NCBI GenBank assembly: GCA_937988885.1
Contig: CALKHR010000027.1
Coordinates: 1 to 16,399 of the forward strand
Direction: 5' to 3'
Source of the DNA: an uncultured Roseiflexaceae bacterium
GTDB taxonomy: Bacteria; Chloroflexota; Chloroflexia; Chloroflexales; Roseiflexaceae
DNA: 16,399 bases
In this document: positions 12,698 through 16,399 of the stretch, in pieces
Layout of the letters: each line of letters begins with the position of its first letter
Numbering within the stretch: the first letter of the stretch is position 1
Program-made: the position numbers and the translations under genes
The notes under the pieces: generated by a model
Database searches by the model: none
What the model was told of the DNA's origin: nothing
The model's input: the letters and a program-made list of their open reading frames with translations, nothing else

Positions 12698-14692
12698 TTA
12701 CGGCCCCTCCCACCGCGTCAGAATTTCGCGGCCAAGCAATCCGAGCAACACTTCGCTGGGGGTTCCGGCGTACTCTGGGTGGTACTCGAAGCGCGCCCGC
12801 TCGAAGTATTGCACGGTGTAGGGCTGCCCGGTCTCGGGATTAAACGTCTCGAACGGCTGGCTGATGGGTTGCCCCAGCAGCGGTAGGCCACCGAGTTGCT
12901 CCCAGCGTGCGCGGAACGGCGGACAGAGGCTGTGCCCGGTCGCCTCGAAATAGAGACATTCGGGCGGAGCTTCGGTCACGCGCTCAAGCGTCTGCCAGTC
13001 GATCCCGAAGCGGTTGAGGATCGCCACGCCCAACAGGCCGAGTTGCACTTCGTTGATGGTGCCCGCAAATTCGGGGAAGTATTCGAATCGCGCACGCTCG
13101 AAGTACTGCACCACACGCGGCTTGCCGGTGACACTATCCGGCTCGATGATCTCCTCGGTGAGCGGATAGCCAAAGCGCTCTAGCCCACCGTTGACCTGCC
13201 AGAAGTGTGCGAAGGTGCCGCGCAGCGTGTGCCCGGTGGCGGGGAAGTGTTGGCCGTTGTCGGCCACGGGCGGATCATATTCGATGTACACGGGCGAGCC
13301 TTGTTCGTCGAGTTGCAGGCTGATCACGCCGTTCTGTGGTGTCAGAAGGTAGCGCGCTCGGCCATTCCAGTGGCGCACCAGCGCTTCGCGACACTCGCAG
13401 GCGATCTGCACAACTTGGTGGGGCGAATCGGTGTTCCACAAGACATCGACGCGGCGGCTGCCACCGAAGCGATACCAGTAGGTGCCCTGCATGCCGTCGT
13501 GATCGCCATTGGTGATGACCCGCTGGAAGTTGAGGCCCGCCAGCATGCTCGTCATTGTGCGGTAGGCTAAATAGGCCGGTTTGCGCAGATTGGGCGCGTT
13601 CGGATCGAGCGGGTAGGTGCGGCGAAGCAGCCCAAAGTGAAACTCATGCTCTCGGTCGTTGTAGACTGGCTGATCGTAGGGCGCGCCGGGCTGTGTATCG
13701 TTGCGGAAGTCGTACCAGAAGATCTTTTCGACGCTGGGATGCGCGATCGCCATCAGGTAGGTGCGCGCCAAGAATTGCGCTTGGGCATCCTCTGTCACGC
13801 CATGCGGCCCACGGTCGGTGGCCCAACCGATCTCGGTCAGCCAGATCGGCTTGGCGCCGTAGCGGTACATCAACTCGTCGAGGCGTTGCAGTTCGGTATG
13901 AAAGTTCTGTTGGTGATCGCGACGCCAGGGCGCGCCCTCCGGTGGATCAACGCGGTAGGGGTGGATCGCGATAATGTCGAAGTTATTCCACGCGCCGAGT
14001 CGGCCCAACTCGTCGAGGTAGTCGTAATAATCGTAGGTGGTGGGTGAGGGCGGATAATTCCACACGCTTGCTAGGCCACCCAGCACGATGATCGCTTCGG
14101 GATCGGCGGCTTTGGCGGCGCTCCGTGCCACATCCAGAATGCGGGCGTAATCGGCGATGGTGTACAGGCCCAGCGCATAGCCGGATACGGTGAGGTTCGG
14201 CTCGTTCCAGATCTCCCAATATTTGATCGGACCGCCGCGCCCGTAGCGCGCAACGACTTGATAGACAAAGTCGCCCCATTCGACGATCCAATCATCGAGC
14301 CACTGCTGGCCGTTGTACCAGATTGGCGCATAGTCGATCAGTCCGAGCATATTGATACCAGCGGCGGCCTGGGCTTGCACGGCGCGGTCGTAATCGTACA
14401 GGCCGCTGCCATCGCCATTCCAATGATATGGGCCGCCTGGCTCGGTTTGGATCTTATGCCAAAAAAACTCTTCGCGGGTCCACTGCACGCCCGCTTCGCG
14501 GAGCAGTTGCACGTAGGTATCGATTTCGTCGCTACGAACGCGATTCCCGATCGCTGTCACCATCCCGAAGGGTGTGCTTTTATCACGCCAGGGCAGTTGT
14601 GCGGTGGCTTGTTGAGTGGGAAGAAGCGTGACTACAAGTAGGATGAGGATTAGTGCGGTACTAACGAGTGTGCGTCGAGCGACTCGCGTCAT
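12698..14692 (-). CDS. Secreted glycoside hydrolase (clan GH-A, GH39/GH5-like) with paired C-terminal repeats
   Basis: The protein has 664 residues. A signal peptide fills residues 1-32 (basic M-T-R-V-A-R-R, a Leu/Ile/Val-rich core, likely cleavage near A-T-A/Q). Residues 40-390 form a TIM-barrel of clan GH-A: the acid/base is Glu164 in E-I-W-N-E-P-N and the nucleophile Glu287 in W-L-T-E-I-G-W-A-T. H-P-Y (244-246) fits the barrel. Residues 390-475 form a beta-rich region. Two about 80-residue repeats (482-560 and 580-659) share V-Q-Y-F-E-R-A-R-F-E-Y-x-P-E-[FY]-A-G-T and L-L-G-x-x-I-L, with an offset of 99 residues. The enzyme should act outside the cell on a plant or microbial glycan; the substrate is not identifiable. 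Start ATG 14692 has AAAGGAG 6 bases upstream. Transcription comes from the promoter at 14836-14865. MoxR follows 50 bases after the stop. Confidence 0.92.
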   Translation of the reverse strand: MTRVARRTLVSTALILILLVVTLLPTQQATAQLPWRDKSTPFGMVTAIGNRVRSDEIDTYVQLLREAGVQWTREEFFWHKIQTEPGGPYHWNGDGSGLYDYDRAVQAQAAAGINMLGLIDYAPIWYNGQQWLDDWIVEWGDFVYQVVARYGRGGPIKYWEIWNEPNLTVSGYALGLYTIADYARILDVARSAAKAADPEAIIVLGGLASVWNYPPSPTTYDYYDYLDELGRLGAWNNFDIIAIHPYRVDPPEGAPWRRDHQQNFHTELQRLDELMYRYGAKPIWLTEIGWATDRGPHGVTEDAQAQFLARTYLMAIAHPSVEKIFWYDFRNDTQPGAPYDQPVYNDREHEFHFGLLRRTYPLDPNAPNLRKPAYLAYRTMTSMLAGLNFQRVITNGDHDGMQGTYWYRFGGSRRVDVLWNTDSPHQVVQIACECREALVRHWNGRARYLLTPQNGVISLQLDEQGSPVYIEYDPPVADNGQHFPATGHTLRGTFAHFWQVNGGLERFGYPLTEEIIEPDSVTGKPRVVQYFERARFEYFPEFAGTINEVQLGLLGVAILNRFGIDWQTLERVTEAPPECLYFEATGHSLCPPFRARWEQLGGLPLLGQPISQPFETFNPETGQPYTVQYFERARFEYHPEYAGTPSEVLLGLLGREILTRWEGP
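12716..13249 (-). repeat. Two tandem about 80-residue coding repeats in the hydrolase C-terminus
   Basis: The repeats cover about 13013-13249 and 12716-12955 (minus strand). Each carries T-G-H-x-L, a G-G-L-x-x-x-G-x-P segment, the near-identical V-Q-Y-F-E-R-A-R-F-E-Y, then A-G-T and L-L-G. I recognise this pattern from secreted Chloroflexota proteins. Its role is not known to me; attachment or carbohydrate binding is a guess. Confidence 0.75.
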
Positions 14693-14771
14693 ATTGTACT
14701 CCTTTAATGCATTCAGATTGAGATGAGCGACATTGCTCGATAGCGAGTGAGGAGAGCCGAGGAGACAATAG

Positions 14772-14786
14772 GCTACACGCTGTAGC
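14772..14786. other. Small hairpin in the hydrolase leader
   Basis: GCTACA-CGC-TGTAGC is a perfect 6-bp dyad. It lies between the hydrolase promoter and its start codon, so it would be present in the 5' untranslated region of the mRNA. Its role is unknown. Confidence 0.4.
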
Positions 14787-14835
14787 ATTGAAAAACTGCA
14801 CTGTTAGCTCGCGTGATGCGCCTAACGCTGAAAAA

Positions 14836-14865
14836 AGTCTACCATATCGGCTTGTGAGTTGCCAA
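14836..14865 (-). promoter_or_regulatory. Promoter of the hydrolase gene
   Basis: On the minus strand, TTGGCA (complement of 14860-14865, five of six to TTGACA) is followed after 18 bases by TAGACT (complement of 14836-14841). The -10 is preceded by TGG, an extended -10. The leader is about 135 bases. Confidence 0.55.
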
Positions 14866-14897
14866 GGTTTCGGGTGACGTTTTGATGACGCTGCATA

Positions 14898-14906
14898 TGC
14901 TATAAT
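14898..14906 (+). promoter_or_regulatory. Extended -10 promoter of the DUF4870-type gene
   Basis: TGC TATAAT (14898-14906) is a perfect -10 with TGn extension, 35 bases before the start codon. No good -35 lies at the right distance. It faces away from the hydrolase promoter about 35 bases upstream. Confidence 0.7.
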
Positions 14907-14940
14907 CAAAAAGGCATCGCTGATGTGGAGGAATGGCGCA

Positions 14941-15615
14941 ATGCAGCCTTCTGAAGATGAACGAATCCAGGCTACGTTATCGCACGCCAGCATTGTAGCC
15001 AATGTTGCGGGCTTGGCTGGCATTTTTTCCTCGGCGCTGATCTGGGCGTTTCAGCGTAATCGCTCGCGCTATGTGCATGCCCACGCGCTACAGGCGCTCT
15101 CGTATCAGTTGGCAGTGATGTTGTTAGGCTTTGTCCTGTTTTTGATTTGGGGCATGTGCCTGCTCCTCTCGTTGTTGCCCGCGATGATCCGGCCCGATCT
15201 GTACGATGTAAGGACGTTGCCCACTTCGTTTTGGTTAGCGTTGATCGGTCTGATCATTCCTTGTTCGTTTGTGGCGTTCGCGACCCTCTACGGTCTGTAT
15301 GGCGCGTATCAAACGTACCGTGGCAACCCGTTCCGCTATCCGGTGGTGAGCCGTATTGTCGGTGCGGATCTGATGCAGGTGTTGGAGCCACAGCCGAAGG
15401 CCGAAGCCAAGCCCGAGCCGACAGCTGAGGTGAAGCCAGAGGCGAAAGCTGAACCGAAGCAGGAAGCCGAGGCGAAGCCGGAACCGAAGCCGGAACCGAA
15501 GCAAGAAGCCGAGGCGAAGCCGGAACCGAAGCAGGACGCTGCCTCTGAGACGCAACCACCAGCAGCAGAACCCGCCCCCGATAAGCAGCACACTTCGTCC
15601 GATGATGCTGAATAG
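14941..15615 (+). CDS. DUF4870-type membrane protein with Lys/Pro/Glu tail
   Basis: The protein has 224 residues. The N-terminal part (10-130) resembles DUF4870/Tic20-like membrane proteins: L-S-H-A-S-I-V-A-N-V-A-G-L-A-G at 13-27, then V-H-A-H-A-L-Q-A-L-S-Y-Q-L, with three or four membrane helices at about 15-38, 52-80 and 96-122. The tail (150-224) is cytoplasmic or external low-complexity sequence, rich in Lys-Pro-Glu-Ala, and includes a 14-residue tandem duplication. The family has no well-established function. Start ATG 14941 has GGAGGA 8 bases upstream; a shorter out-of-frame ATG at 14933 is ignored. It is monocistronic: its own extended -10 promoter lies upstream and a strong hairpin follows the stop. 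Confidence 0.8.
   Translation: MQPSEDERIQATLSHASIVANVAGLAGIFSSALIWAFQRNRSRYVHAHALQALSYQLAVMLLGFVLFLIWGMCLLLSLLPAMIRPDLYDVRTLPTSFWLALIGLIIPCSFVAFATLYGLYGAYQTYRGNPFRYPVVSRIVGADLMQVLEPQPKAEAKPEPTAEVKPEAKAEPKQEAEAKPEPKPEPKQEAEAKPEPKQDAASETQPPAAEPAPDKQHTSSDDAE
15451..15534 (+). repeat. Two 42-bp tandem coding repeats
   Basis: Units 15451-15492 and 15493-15534 are identical except at two positions and encode E-P-K-Q-E-A-E-A-K-P-E-P-K plus one variable residue. They probably arose from slippage in the Lys/Pro/Glu tail. Confidence 0.85.
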
Positions 15616-15619
15616 TCAT

Positions 15620-15651
15620 TAGGATGCCCAGCACGCATGCTGGGCATCCTA
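15620..15651. terminator. Bidirectional hairpin between convergent genes
   Basis: A perfect 14-bp stem, TAGGATGCCCAGCA with TGCTGGGCATCCTA, carries the loop CGCA. It lies between the stops of the DUF4870-type gene and the carbonic-anhydrase-like gene. There is no T tract on either strand, but its position and stability fit a shared terminator. Confidence 0.75.
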
Positions 15652-15658
15652 TATTGCG

Positions 15659-16180
15659 CTAGCTCTTTTGGGCCGCGCGGTATTCGTCTTTGAGTTCGAC
15701 GTAGACTTTGGCGTTCTCGCGAATGCGCTCGATCTGATCCTCGCGCAATGGGCGGATCTTGCCTGGAATGCCGACCACCAGCGAGCCAGGCGGCACCTCC
15801 ATCCCCTCCGTCACCAGGGCGCGCGCGCCGATAATGCAGTTATCGCCGATGGTGGCGTGGTTGAGGATCACCGCGCCCATACCGACCAGCACTTGATTGC
15901 CGACCGTGCAGCCGTGTACGATCGCGCCGTGGCCCACCGTCACATCGTTGCCAATGGTGAGCGGCGCGTCGGGGTCGGCGTGCAGCACTGAGCCATCCTG
16001 GATATTGGTGCGCTCGCCGATGGTGATGACAGCTTTATCGCCACGGATCACGGCCATCGGCCATACGCTGACATCGGCACCGATCACGACCGTGCCGTGA
16101 ACGTAGGCGTGCGGCGAGATATAGGCGGTTTCGTGAATTTCGAGATGATCGCCGGTATCGGGGAATTGCTGATTTGGCAT
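15659..16180 (-). CDS. Gamma-carbonic anhydrase-like hexapeptide-repeat protein
   Basis: The protein has 173 residues and is a left-handed beta-helix of the gamma-carbonic anhydrase family (YrdA/PaaY/CaiE type). Putative metal ligands are His67 (V-L-H-A-D), His84 and His89 (V-G-H-G-A-I-V-H-G). The conserved R-G-D (46-48) and N-I-Q-D (59-62) are present. The extended acidic loop with the proton-shuttle Glu of archaeal Cam is missing, so carbonic anhydrase activity is plausible but not assured. These proteins form trimers in the cytoplasm and bind Zn or Fe. Start ATG 16180 has AGGAG 7 bases upstream. A consensus TATAAT lies on the minus strand at 16234-16239. It converges on the DUF4870-type gene. 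Confidence 0.93.
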   Translation of the reverse strand: MPNQQFPDTGDHLEIHETAYISPHAYVHGTVVIGADVSVWPMAVIRGDKAVITIGERTNIQDGSVLHADPDAPLTIGNDVTVGHGAIVHGCTVGNQVLVGMGAVILNHATIGDNCIIGARALVTEGMEVPPGSLVVGIPGKIRPLREDQIERIRENAKVYVELKDEYRAAQKS

Positions 16181-16233
16181 GGGGTGCTCCTATTCCAATT
16201 GTCGCCAATGACAAGTGTTCGCGCGTTTTGGGG

Positions 16234-16239
16234 ATTATA
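16234..16239 (-). promoter_or_regulatory. -10 element of the carbonic-anhydrase-like gene
   Basis: The complement reads TATAAT, 53 bases upstream of ATG 16180. I see no -35 at normal spacing; TCGACA is closer than it should be (8 bases). The site lies back to back with the tRNA promoter. Confidence 0.5.
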
Positions 16240-16276
16240 CAGCAATCTGTCGAGCGGGCGCGCATCGGCGAAGTGC

Positions 16277-16305
16277 TTGACAAGAGCGTGAAAAACTGAT
16301 AGATT
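16277..16305 (+). promoter_or_regulatory. tRNA-Gly promoter
   Basis: TTGACA (16277-16282) is followed after 17 bases by TAGATT (16300-16305), with TGA directly before the -10 (extended -10). A start near 16312 would place about 13 bases of leader before the tRNA. Confidence 0.8.
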
Positions 16306-16324
16306 ATGGGGTAATTAAAGCGTC

Positions 16325-16399
16325 GCGGGAGTGGCGCAATGGTAGCGCATCTGCTTCCCAAGCAGAGGGCTGCGGGTTCGAATCCCGTCTCCCGCTCCA
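16325..16399 (+). tRNA. tRNA-Gly (anticodon CCC)
   Basis: The cloverleaf is complete, 72 bases plus an encoded CCA (16397-16399). The acceptor GCGGGAG pairs with CTCCCGC. The D arm is GCGC/GCGC. The anticodon stem TCTGC/GCAGA holds the loop TTCCCAA, with anticodon CCC at 16357-16359. The T arm GCGGG/CCCGT has one G-T pair and the loop TTCGAAT. It decodes GGG. The window ends exactly at the tRNA end, so no terminator is visible. Confidence 0.97.

Noticed and set aside
1..16399. CRISPR array, integrase, transposase or phage genes
   Set aside because: I saw no regularly spaced direct repeats of CRISPR type and no mobile-element protein motifs on either strand.
16325..16399. The tRNA-Gly as an integration (attachment) site
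   Set aside because: The window ends at the tRNA and no integrase or duplicated tRNA end is visible, so there is no evidence for it here.

Overview
The window looks like chromosomal DNA of a Chloroflexota bacterium, probably class Chloroflexia. This is an inference. It rests on an acidic protein with repeated T-P-F-S-L-x-[DE]-L-G-L motifs next to a Roadblock/LC7 protein, on the about 80-residue paired C-terminal repeats of a secreted glycoside hydrolase (a repeat I associate with Chloroflexota), and on the divergent YvcK/CofD-like protein and the general gene mix. Base composition is moderately GC-rich, and long antisense reading frames over real genes are common for that reason. There is no sign of phage, transposase, integrase or CRISPR.

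Layout, left to right. Plus strand: the 3' part of a repeat-rich acidic protein and a Roadblock/LC7 protein form a two-gene unit (1-1532). Then come ndk (1682-2131) with tandem terminators, an ArsB/SLC13-type membrane transporter (2354-3568), a hairpin-rich spacer, and a small PhaR-type DNA-binding protein (3795-4316). Minus strand: an FHA-domain protein with a degenerate NERD-like N-terminus (4459-5436), driven by a near-consensus promoter. Plus strand: two overlapping ABC-2 type permease genes without an ATPase gene (5680-7311), then a YvcK/CofD-like protein (7443-8441).

The minus strand carries everything from 8438 to 14692. In order of transcription these are a secreted glycoside hydrolase, a MoxR AAA+ ATPase, a CoxE-type VWA protein, a 435-bp gap, a type III polyketide synthase and an isoprenylcysteine-methyltransferase-like membrane protein. 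The last two form a tight pair like the bacterial alkylpyrone/alkylresorcinol synthase plus O-methyltransferase cassettes (BpsA-BpsB, SrsA-SrsB). The methyltransferase and yvcK converge with overlapping stop codons. Plus strand again: a DUF4870-type membrane protein with a Lys/Pro/Glu tail (14941-15615). It converges on a gamma-carbonic-anhydrase-like hexapeptide protein (15659-16180, minus). The window ends with a complete tRNA-Gly(CCC) that encodes its CCA end.

Most genes are probably housekeeping or stand-alone functions. Four places stand out: the type III PKS/methyltransferase pair, the repeat-bearing acidic protein coupled to Roadblock, the inactive-looking NERD-FHA protein, and the secreted hydrolase with lineage-type repeats upstream of MoxR-VWA. 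Several promoters here share an extended -10 (TGn plus a TATAAT-like hexamer), which may be a local sigma-factor preference. No single locus is clearly a new multi-gene system from sequence alone.
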